The notes under the pieces were generated by a model that was not told where the DNA came from, ran no database searches, and worked only from the letters and a program-made list of their open reading frames with translations. The position numbers and the translations under genes were made by a program. This document shows positions 33,515 through 43,191 of a stretch of 64,000 bases of DNA, piece by piece (within the stretch, counting starts at the first letter, position 1; every line of letters starts with the position of its first letter). Source of the stretch: Mimachlamys varia (lineage: Eukaryota; Mollusca; Bivalvia; Pectinida; Pectinidae); assembly GCA_947623455.1 (NCBI GenBank), contig OX392534.1, forward strand, positions 36,709,426 to 36,773,425, written 5' to 3'.

Positions 33515-34626
33515 AGACATTTCCGATTTTCAGGTACACCGAGTACAGACACCGACACGGACGCCGACTACTGTTTAATTGGGGGTCGTTTCAAAGGTAT
33601 ATTTGTATGGCCAGAAATGCTAGAACTTTGTTTTAGGTGCCGGTATGTTTATATATAGTTTTTAACATGCATATTCGTTAGAAATATTAATTCAAAGTAT
33701 CCATTTCAAATCGTACGTCAAAAAAAAACACATGTGAGGTGATCACAGCTTCATAGTTTACATATATATGTGTGTAATAAATAGGACGAGGAAAAGTAAA
33801 AAAGATGATGCTGTTGTTGGGGCACGAACCCGCGACCTTTGGCTCTTCTGCCCGCTGCTCTATCGACTGAGCTAAAAGGGAGCTCAATGCACACTTTAAA
33901 CATATATACGGGTATACGAAATGACCTCTATTTGTCGCACTCTAGCGGTCGCTAACAAGCTTCACACTATGTTGATGTGGAAGCACACGTGGCATGTCCG
34001 CAGTGTTTCACTATGCAAAAGAAATAGGGGGGGGGGGGGGGATTTTACCATGTTCGTTTGATTTATTCTCAATTTTTTCTAATATACGTATCTTCAAGCC
34101 TATCCCCTTCAAATGAAAAGTTGACGTCGCAAATCTCCACGATTGATGAAATATACCATATATATATTCCGTATAATGTTAGGAATGAAGTTGGCATTAT
34201 GTGTATCGTTCATGTATATGTAAACTTGTTTTGCCAATATACCCTTTTACAGTTGTACTACACGAAATGGCACAAATAAACATGTAAACATACATGTACA
34301 TAAAGGGTAAAACGGCAAACATGCATGAATTAATCAATTCATTTATTAATTAGATATTCAAAAATTTAATTGATAGAGTGGAACAAATATTTCCGTTATG
34401 GCGTTTTTATAGCTATTCGCACCCATACTTCAGTGTTGTCGAAAACACATGTGTGAGGTTATGTGTACGTACAATGCACGTGAATTTAAAGCGCTCATCG
34501 TCGAGAAGCTAGTATCAGTTGGACAACGCTTATGAATTCGAAATAAATAGTTTTTGAGACGACCCCCAATTTACCAGTATTCTGCGTCCTTGTAGGTCCT
34601 CCGTGTACCTGAAAATCGGAAAAGTC
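33515..34626. mobile_element. 1.1-kb TIR element H carrying a tRNA-like sequence
   Basis: Both ends share TTCCGATTTTCAGGTACAC in inverted orientation, and the similarity continues inward for about 85 bp to AATTGGGGGTCGT. It is inserted in the 97-bp satellite at GTTATT|TACAGG with TATT on both sides (33511-33514 and 34627-34630). The interior is AT-rich, has a 15-G run at 34027-34041 and no transposase frame. Confidence 0.8.
33816..33886 (-). repeat. tRNA-like sequence inside element H
   Basis: On minus: TAGCTCAGTCGATAGAGC (an excellent D-arm/A-box) at 33874-33857 and GGTTCGTGCC (B-box) at 33830-33821. The T-stem GGG/CCC pairs, but the acceptor stem does not close and the anticodon stem is irregular, so it is called a pseudo-tRNA. 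A degraded true tRNA or a SINE head inside the element are the alternatives. Confidence 0.65.
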
Positions 34627-34800
34627 TATTTACAGGTAATTATCAAGTTATCACTGTGAGCTGGGTTCTGTTTACACCCAATACACCTATGCTATACAGC
34701 AGGTAAGTCTACCAGTTATATACAGGCTATTATCCTATTCTCATTTTGAACTGGGTTCAGTTTCCTAGCTCCAGGTCCAGTATACCTATATTTCACCAGA
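34627..34800. repeat. 97-bp satellite, right fragment (diverged)
   Basis: Continues the interrupted unit with TTTACAGGTAATTATCAAG and GGGTTCTGTTTACACCC, then a second unit with AGGTAAGTCTACC and TATATACAGGC. More diverged than 33293-33514, as expected for the array edge. Confidence 0.75.
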
Positions 34801-34824
34801 GGACGGTGGTTTAGGTGTATGGGG

Positions 34825-35055
34825 CACAGGGACATGGGAAATTGTTGAAATTCTGGTAAACATATGTCTACCTCAATGGTCATAATGCCATTGCCATTGC
34901 CCCCTCAATAGTCCTGACCATTGAAGAAGGCATTATTATCGAAAATTGATCTTACCCCCACCCACCCCCCCCCCCCCCCAAAAAAAGGTGTAAAACTCCT
35001 CTAAACAAGTTATTTAGAATCAAAAATAGGTATAGAAAATCCTCATGTCCCTTTG
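34825..35055. repeat. Decayed relative of the 6.7-kb foldback
   Basis: Starts CACAGGGACATGGGAAATTG and ends ATCCTCATGTCCCTTTGGCA, with GCCCCCTCAATAGTC and GATCTTACCCCC blocks that match the 6714-7273 arms. One arm is largely deleted. A 15-C run is at 34965-34979. Confidence 0.65.
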
Positions 35056-35133
35056 GCACGGGAGTTAATTATTTAGGTTATAATATACAGATAAATTATT
35101 GGTTTGATTTGATTGTGTTTTATGTCCTATTAA

Positions 35134-35499
35134 AGGCCCAATATACGTAACTTCAGGGAAATTTTCGTGATCCTGAAAAATTCTTAAAAAAATCCAGTTG
35201 ATAACCATGCAAAAATAAGCCTAAAACGAAGTAAACCTGAGCGGTAACTAACAAGAAACTCTTGACAAAAAAATCCAATGAATTGAAAATAGTTCAGGTG
35301 GGGCCCACATCAACAACAAACCGAAGGTAGAAGACGGTTCGAAATGGACGCGTGTTTACAAATACCGCGTAACCGCGAAGGAATTTATCTTGGATATTGC
35401 TGATGTGATCAGTTAATCTTAACTAAATCTATAAATATAATAAGTTATTAGGCTTGATTTTCCCTTCAAGTTTTGCCGAAAGTTATGTATATTGGGCCT
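35134..35499. mobile_element. MITE family A, copy 5 (366 bp)
   Basis: TTAA at 35130-35133 and 35500-35503; same orientation as copies 2 and 3. A small internal deletion removes part of the CTGCTGTACCGG block present in the other copies. Confidence 0.9.
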
Positions 35500-35665
35500 T
35501 TAAAAGCTAAGATCATTTCATGGATTTTGGCCAGCGAACATTCGATTGTGTACCGGTATCTAGATACAATCAATGTTGACCGCTCCCCACATTAAAGAGT
35601 AACTGTACATGTACGTGTAGTGCCAATAGAAACTGAAATTATCCAACTCGTTGTGCCTGCATTAA

Positions 35666-37416
35666 AGGGGCATCCCGCGAAAGCCTAAATGCCTGTTCTT
35701 GAATATATATGGCGTCTGCACTACTAATTATACTTTCCTGTTATTCCCAAATTCAAAAGTTCACTCAAATTGTCTACAATGACCACTTGCAAAATCGCAT
35801 TCCTCGGGAAAGCCCAGATAAAAATAGCGGGGATGACGCAACGTGACAGGTGTGCCGCCAGTATCCTGCTCAGTTTGACGGAAGGGGCCATACGGGAGGG
35901 GACGCGTAATGTATACGGCTGATGAAACAGAGACAAAGTCCTTGTATAAACTTATTGAATCACATTCACATTGAAATTAGACATCAATTGCACACATACC
36001 GATATTCAAATGAAGAATAATTGTCGGCATATCGGCACCATATATCGATCGACACCAGGAATTATCTATATTATATTTACCTGACTGAGACCGGTACACA
36101 TGGGTACGGAATACGGCCATGGTACAAACCTTAATTTATGTAAAAGGTAATATTCACGAACTAACTTTTCAGATGATTTCATAAAATGTATGTAGCATGC
36201 ATTGAAAAGTTCGAAAATAAAATGACATGAAATGTTTGCGATTTTTTTTTTACAACTCAATGTCTTGAGGATTTTTTTTTTCAGACTATATATACAAAGT
36301 ACATTCATATTCATTTAAAATCTATCCAACTTTCAGCGTCTTCACACGTTAACACGTATCACGGAATGCGAGTATTTAAGTCCACACACTCATATAACGA
36401 CACACTATAAGCATGACTACATGTATATCAGATTTGGAACTGTTGAAACACTTATAACTACACGTTATGAATATGTTATGATAATTCCGCTTTATTGGAC
36501 GGTGACTTTAAAAAAAAAAAACCTGCAGGAATGGAATATACATATAAGTATATGTTGTATAACTTTTTTTTTTTTAATTTTTTTTTCCAGTTATAGATAT
36601 ATTTTCGTATCAAATTCAATACCGGGGTCGCAACCCAATGATATTTGTACCTTCACTAATTTATAGATTAAGTATGAATATCACTTTTTTTTACGCATGA
36701 AAACAAATTTTTATATTCCTTTTGTCCAAATTGAAGCCGTATGAACCTCGGTCGCACGTCCCGTTTTACAACGTAATCAAACGACTTTTTTCTGTTATGG
36801 TATATATAGTATTTGAAAATGTCTTTCTATCCAGCAATATAATTAAATCATAATGTTTTACTGGAACATAAGATTTTATAAAGAGTATATTATAAAACAA
36901 ACTTTTAAGTTTAATATTACACACGCATTTTTTGCAACAGAAGACTGAAACAGTTTCCCCTTGGGTAGCCTCAAAACCAAATCAAAGCTTTATTTGTGCA
37001 TGTTACCGTTATACAGAAGAAATATGTAACATACACACAATAGAGCAGGTAGTTTCTCCTTAGAATACTTCCCATCTCTCAATATGATTCCGTAACGCAG
37101 TCTTGTGTCATATTTTGACCATTCGGCAACTTTTCGCTTAGTAGTTAGGCCTTATCGTAGTGTAACGGTAATAACAGATAGAGTGTTTACAATGGAAACG
37201 GCGCTCGCTGCGCATGCGTTGGAAGGTGGAAATCCCAATTCAGAACGTCTGGCCAGACGTTTTGGAATTCCACTAGTTATTTTGAAATTATTTATTTTAT
37301 GAATACATGTCAGCTGAATCCGATCGTCGTAGTCCATAAGAATACCCACTCGATATGTGTATGTAATATTTAGAAAAAAAAATATGAAAAAAAGCTTACT
37401 TTCGCGGGATGCCCCT
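35666..37416. mobile_element. TTAA element family B, copy 2 (1751 bp)
   Basis: TTAA at 35662-35665 and 37417-37420. Ends AGGGGCATCCCGCGAAAG and CTTTCGCGGGATGCCCCT are perfect inverted repeats of 18 bp. Internal sequence matches 6311-8686 without the foldback insert. No transposase frame; non-autonomous. The better of the two copies for defining the family. Confidence 0.9.
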
Positions 37417-37692
37417 TTAATACATTGTCGAAAACCGCATCGAAATCGGCCAACTGGTTACAAAGTTACGACTGGTTGAAAGTTGTTTGAAAGAAGAGAA
37501 AAGATAAGACCTACAACTTTGGAATATTGGCATTTGGTAATCCAAGTGAGCATTTTTGTTCTTTTCCCATACACAATGCATCTCTCTCCCTCTATTACAT
37601 CTTTTCAATTAAATTCATTGCCATAAGATAGATATTTGACAACAAGATATAATTCCATGTGTCTGGCATCATCTAACAAATATTTGTTGTTG

Positions 37693-37953
37693 TTGGGTTG
37701 GATGGGTGGTGTATAACGTAGTGGATAGCGCACTTGCCTTTCACCAAGGCAGCCGGGGTTTCGATTCCCTGACCGGACGTGAAAAGATATTGGGTCCCCT
37801 GCTCGACCATGTGGGTTTTCTCCGGGTACTCCGGTTTCCTCCCACAACAATTCTCCCTTGCGCGCTAACATTCGTGCCAATAGGAGTGGTTAATATAAGT
37901 TAGAACTTGTTTCATAATTGTTGTAAAATAAATAAAGTTTATATTTATTTATT
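37693..37953 (+). mobile_element. tRNA-derived SINE, near complete
   Basis: A tRNA-like head with an A-box region (TATAACGTAGTGGATAGCGC, 37712-37731) and B-box GGTTTCGATTCC (37757-37768). A body with GGGTTTTCTCCGGGTACTCC then GGTTTCCTCCCAC looks like the conserved central block of animal SINE superfamilies. It ends in an AATAAATAAAG A/T-rich tail. The open frames in both directions across it are not genes. The 3' 46 bp also occur alone at 11959-12004. Confidence 0.8.
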
Positions 37954-39470
37954 AACAACTATTTCCAGAACCGTTCTACTACTAAATAGCTAGCATAATC
38001 GCAACATGATTGCGTGCTGGAGATGTTCTCCTTAAATTTCATTTGTATAATTCCACTGTATTACAGATGATAGAAATATCACCATCACTTTATTTTCGGA
38101 ATGACAATCTAATTCTAAATACAGAAATCAGGGCGACAGACAGACACGCTACTCTCTATAATTTGTTCCAGTAAATGTAATATTTACACACATTAATGTT
38201 ATCATTCAAACATGACTTGCATAAACGTCACTGACATATATTTCCCGGTTCCTATTCTCTTCATGCCTTTCAATGATATTACCATTACATAGATATTGTT
38301 ATGTGAATATTTTCACGTTTCACAATACCATAGTAAATGCGTAAGCACAAAATATTGACATACATACGACTTCATTGCATTGAAGTAATACATTAAAAAT
38401 GGTCCCAATGTGTGTATATATGATGCGATAATACATACTAATGTACGATAACTTAATACCTATATGATAGTTAAAACAAGCTGAACATTAATATATTTAC
38501 CGTATAAACCGGCAATATATTTATGCACAATGTATACACCATTAAAGTCTTAATCTATAAACCCTGTACATTGTTTAAGCTAGCCAATTGATACTTACCA
38601 AGCATTTTGATTATCATTCAAACGAAAAACAATAATATTTGAATAAAACAATATAATTGCATTATAAGATATCAAAATGGCGCGTATTTTCGAGCGCATA
38701 ATTATTATGGAAATGCAAACTCAGAACAGAAACGAAACTGGTGAACTGCTTAAATCTGGAGAAAACGTTATTATACCATGATAATATTTTCATATTAGTG
38801 TTGATATGGAAAAGGTTGCGCAAATTGATTATAAAACAATGCTATTAATTATAACCACGGAATTAGATTAGATCTAAGTCCGTGTAATACCTTAATTAAT
38901 ACATTTGAAAAATAAGCGATCGATCTGTACGAGTTACTTCCCTTTCAAAGCACTAATATAAAGTACAGTATAGCGTCTGGGACGTGCATCATTCGGAACC
39001 GAGCTTGCCGGAAAGACCCGAGGTTGTCCGATTGGGACGTGCATATTTTTATCAAAATGCATTGATATACTTCACTTGCGTATATTTTTATCTTAATGTA
39101 TTTATATTTCGGCATTTTATGCCTGTGCCGGAGTTATTATCTGCATGAAAATTTACACAAATCTAGGTAAATGCATACAATTTATGAATCAGAAGAAGCA
39201 AAATATAAATCAAGTCCTGATTGTGCGAAAACCTCACAGGGCACACTCATTAGGTGATCCAATTGTTAATAATAATAATATACAACATTTGATATAGCAC
39301 CCTATCTAATTAACATAATCCACTCTAACGCGGTACATAGATATACAATTCTCATACAAGCAATACAATTAACACATACAGTTCTATCATATACAATTCT
39401 GAGGAGTTTTCAGGAGCTGCCTTATCAGCCGCTAACTAATTGGCCTATACCACCTGGCTAATATCTCCAT
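37954..39470. other. Non-coding spacer
   Basis: AT-rich. GGGACGTGCAT occurs twice (38979 and 39034 region) with an inverted CCGGAAAG-like stretch between, but no clear element. No gene. Confidence 0.5.
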
Positions 39471-39478
39471 ATGTGTGT

Positions 39479-39509
<31 letters not shown>
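39471..39509. repeat. TG microsatellite
   Basis: A near-perfect GT/TG run with one GG interruption near its start. Confidence 0.95.
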
Positions 39510-39512
<3 letters not shown>

Positions 39513-39699
39513 GAGATGAATTGTGTTCTGTTTGTAGTGGGACCGTGTTTCCAACGGCATCTTTTTGAGTGCCACCTCACTTGAATGCTACAGCACAGAT
39601 ATTTCAACACCCAACCCAGACCATTTTATACTCCACCTGGGTTGTTGGAATTATGTGGGCAGGAGAAAAACACTTTCTCTGAATGTTCCATGTGTAAGA

Positions 39700-39769
39700 C
39701 GATTACAGTGATCGAACCCCGGCCGCCTGCATGGAAGGCCGGAGTGTTAACCACTCGACCAATCCGCCG
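39700..39769 (-). repeat. tRNA-like sequence (SINE head)
   Basis: On minus: TTGGTCGAGTGGTTAACAC (A-box, D-loop like tRNA-Leu/Ser) then a GC-rich arm and GGGGTTCGATCAC (B-box). No terminator T-run follows immediately and about 150 bp of SINE-like body lies downstream on minus (39699-39540). Best read as a SINE. Confidence 0.6.
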
Positions 39770-40830
39770 ATTAAATGTTATGACTGACAATTAAAAGTAA
39801 GACCCGTATAAAACACATCTTATGATTTTAACATTTATAGTTCTCATATGACTATTTCAAATATCATTAACAATACATATATTAATTAAATATACAGCTG
39901 TATAATCCGTCATCGAAATAAAAATTCTTTAGCACAAATTAATTAAATAAATCTAAAGGGGATACACTTATGTTATTAGTATATCTTTCTCGACACATAC
40001 AGCAAATATGCTTAAATAGTCCGTTAACGCCCCACGGTTTGATATATGTATGTATATAAAAATAAGGAATAAGTTTTTCTCAAAACTACATAGACTTCTT
40101 CTTCTTCTTCTTCTTCTTTATTAAGCATCTCTCCATATGTATAATATACAATTAAAAGGCCGATATTAAAACTTTCCTGGAGGCCCTGTGACCTCCTGAG
40201 AGGCTATCCACATTGGTCTTACAGGCAAGTGGCCATTCCATGGAGGATGTTCTACCACTGTCCTGTTCTGGTGAAGAAGGATTGCTTGTTATATTCCTGT
40301 ACTGCACACAACCTTTGTGATTTCCCTGTACCTTCCCTGTACCTGTGTCGCCAATAATTGAGGAATATATCCAACAGGTTGTTCTGGATCTTTTTTTCAC
40401 ATCACATTCATTTGAGCTATGGATTGTCTTGGCTTCATACTTAATTATTACCAGCGTTCTTCAATATGTCCTTATGTGGAGCTCTCTCGTGACAAACCTG
40501 GCTCTATGTCTTCTCCGGGACATATACGTCTTCTTAATAACATTACTCCGATTGGCTATTACTGGATCCTACAATAATTAAGCGCACGCTAAAGCTGATC
40601 GTACGATGTTATCAGCTTCCTTGATAGATTGCTTATAGTTCCCATACGTTTCTCTTGACCAAATCAAGTGACCATGAAGCCCTGGCTTTGGAGTTGTTGA
40701 CGAGGTAGTTCTCTACGAGGTACGTACTCTTCTCCTCCCTCTCCATTCAAAGAATATGGCAGTGAAGAGTATATAAATAGTGGGTGATTATAGGTCGCTG
40801 TTTGTTACTGGAGGACGATAGAAAGACATC
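39770..40830. other. Intergenic, CTT microsatellite and unrecognised low-AT patch
   Basis: A (CTT)n run at about 40091-40118. From 40150 to 40600 base composition is less AT-rich and both strands have open frames of about 80 codons (40345-40581 on +, 40400-40152 on -) but no motif that I can name; a decayed retroelement end is possible. Confidence 0.4.
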
Positions 40831-40834
40831 TGCC

Positions 40835-40945
40835 ACTAGCCCGAGTTTCCTCAGGCCCCAACACGAGACTTAGACATTTTTACAGATAGAGTCTGGTGTG
40901 GGCCAAACCAGATATGGTGCCGGGGATAGAGGAAACTCGGGATAA
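40835..40945. repeat. Foldback repeat (CCCGAGTTTCCTC arms)
   Basis: ATCTGCCACTAGCCCGAGTT TCCTC is mirrored by GAGGAAACTCGGG and then, in direct orientation, ATCTGCCACATG. Arms of 13 bp exact plus an imperfect GCCCCAACAC / GGTGTGGGCC extension. Confidence 0.6.
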
Positions 40946-41301
40946 TCTGCCACATGCTCCTATCTTTCCAAGGCTGTCAAGTCTTCCTGCAACTCACGGA
41001 CATCCTTTTTTATTCCTAATGCGCGGAAACAGAATTGGATAATCAGTTAAGAGACGAAAAATTGATGAGGTTCATTGAAGCATGTTATTTAAGTAGGCTT
41101 AGATGACTCCGGCTAAGACGTCCGCTGTTGATGATACTTTACTGTCCAACCTCTGGCTGAAAGAAAGTCCTCTATCTAGCTGAGTCTACTACGTAGATAG
41201 CAGCCTTTGGTGTTTGACATTGTCGAACTTTAGGATCCGATCAAACGGATCTGCCGATTAACTCTTAGCTATTGCTTCAACTGTGATGATTAAAAAATAC
41301 C

Positions 41302-41760
41302 AAAGCGTTAACAAAATCATAATCCGAACTCAAAATAGACTAATTTAGCTAGGGGCAAAATATGAACAAAGGAAAGATTTACATGGCGACCCTTGTAGAA
41401 GTACAAGAGAATAAGACCAAGTGTTCGTTCCGGAAGAGTAAGCGTCGTTACTACGTCTTCTCCTTCATCAACAACACCCGCCATGTAAATCTTTGTCACG
41501 CCCAAGTAAACATCAAGGCATCTTGATAAGATGTGATCTAAATCCGTGCTAGTAGTCTATCAGGATGCTGAAGGTGATCCTCCAGATTGCCATGAGTTAT
41601 GTTAGCTGTTGACAAACAAATTTACGGCAAAAGGATTTGAGAGATGAAAGTTGATGAAAGCCACGAGGAAGTTTTATGGTCGCCATCTAGGTCTCATTGA
41701 GAAATATTCTGGGATCCATGTTTGATATGAAGGTAGTATATGTTCATTAATATGCGTTCT
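41302..41760 (+). repeat. Retroelement R fragments (3' tail and RT C-terminal remnant)
   Basis: 41302-41530 carries the tail motif of element R: AACAAAATCATAATCCGAAC, then GGGGCAAAATATGAACAAAG and a CCATGTAAATC block (tail in antisense). 41675-41755 on + encodes KFYGRHLGLIEKYSGIHV before a stop, the same C-terminus as the RT pseudogene at 42180-42830 on the other strand. A family F remnant follows at 41773-41840. Confidence 0.65.
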
Positions 41761-41939
41761 TGTGATTGATACATCCTCGATATACAGGGGTTGCGATCAC
41801 CACGAGCCTTTGTAATGGTAATCCCTGGATATTGAAGATGATGATGGAAAATGGTGCCCCAATTCTTTATTTGAGAATGTAACATGTACTTGGATGTGAC
41901 CTTTGTACTTACATGACGGGTGTTATCGATATATATTAG

Positions 41940-42830
41940 AGAATACCGAAGCGTTAACAAAATCATAATCCAAACTCAAATCGATTACACCAGGGGCAAA
42001 ATATGAAAAAAGGAAAGATTTACAAGGTAAAAGAGAATAAGACCAGGTGTTCCGGAAGAGCGTGCGTCTTCTGCTTCATTGACGACACCCGCCATGTAAA
42101 TCTTGGTCACATCCAAGTAAGCATCAGTCCTCAAAATGAGAACCGAGTAATCATTGTCATCAAAACAAGTAAACACACTAACAAGCAAACTCAAAAACGT
42201 CCATCTTCATATCACACAAAGATACAGAATATTTCTCGATGAGATGAAGATGGCGACCATCAAACTTGCCCATAGTCTTCATCAACCTGCATCTCTCGAA
42301 TCCCTGTGCCGTAAGTTTGTTCGTCAGCAGTTGACATTTATCACGAAAATCTCGATATTCAGAGCAAGCCCTAGAATAACGAATCAAATGCGACATGTAA
42401 ACACCATAAGATAGAGAAGCAGGGATGTTACCATCGAGAAAGGGAAAGTTCACGATCGGAAAATCGAAATCGTCACGTTTATCATACAGCTTAGTAGTAA
42501 GTTGCCCGTGTTGGTCATAGCTTAAATAAAGATCGAGGTAAGAAGCTGATGCGGGAGAGTCTGTTATGTCTTTAATCTCAAGTTCAGTAGGGTACATTTA
42601 TTGTATATACGATCGACTAGGTCAGCAAACTTCTTGTTGTTTATAGACAATACATCGTCGATATACCTGAAAGTGAAATTGAAAGATTTGGCAAGGTTTT
42701 TGTTACCCGTCCTGATAAGCCCCTCGACTTTATAGTTGATTAAAGGTTGTTCGCAGCAAGAGTTGTGTTGAATCCTAAATTTAATTTTTATTATAAGTTG
42801 ATTGAGAATTTTGATCATAAGCCATTGATT
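41940..42830 (-). pseudogene. Element R: reverse transcriptase 3' half plus tail, Penelope-like candidate
   Basis: On minus, an RT segment has FTFRYIDDVLSINNKKFADL (YIDD catalytic box, about 42660), then, after an ~11-bp insertion that breaks the frame near 42600, ELEIKDITDSPASASYLDLY, TTKLYDKRDDFDFPIVNFPF, YGVYMSHLIRYSRACSEY and the end HLIEKYSVSLCDMKMDVFEF. The FPIVNFPFL-type block and DLYL strand recall Penelope-like RTs, but I cannot confirm the clade. The non-coding tail runs to about 41940. The N-terminal half is missing; inactive. Confidence 0.75.
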
Positions 42831-42981
42831 GTGCAGTATTATTTCTAAAATTTTCCTTAAAATCCAGAATGACAGAATTCTTAAGGCAGATATTGAATCT
42901 TGTTTTATTCTTTCTATGATAATTTAAGCTGACAAACTTTTCTAGGGGTTGCGAATTCTTATCACACTAGTACATTTTGTT

Positions 42982-43004
42982 TTTATTGATTTAGTGCATT
43001 TATT
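42982..43004 (-). promoter_or_regulatory. Polyadenylation signals, BHMT-like copy A
   Basis: On minus AATAAA at 43004-42999 and again at 42987-42982, about 190-210 bp after the stop codon. Confidence 0.55.
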
Positions 43005-43191
43005 GTAATGTGGAAAAAGTCAGGGAAAATAATAACATGTGCAGCACAAAACAAAAACTTAAACTGTCAGAAATTGTAATTACGTAATTACATTGTACAT
43101 TTGTATTTGTTTATTCGTAATTCCGTGTAATACGGTTTTATGAAAGGGCAACCGCTCTATATCATGCTATTTTTCAAACAACTCTTACAGT

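Noticed and set aside
33816..33886. Functional tRNA gene
   Set aside because: A-box and B-box are good, but the acceptor stem does not pair and the anticodon stem is irregular. Same reasoning for 23133-23212, 39700-39769 and the SINE head at 37705.
40152..40581. Overlapping frames on both strands near 40.3 kb
   Set aside because: No motif recognised on either strand; mentioned only as a compositionally distinct patch.
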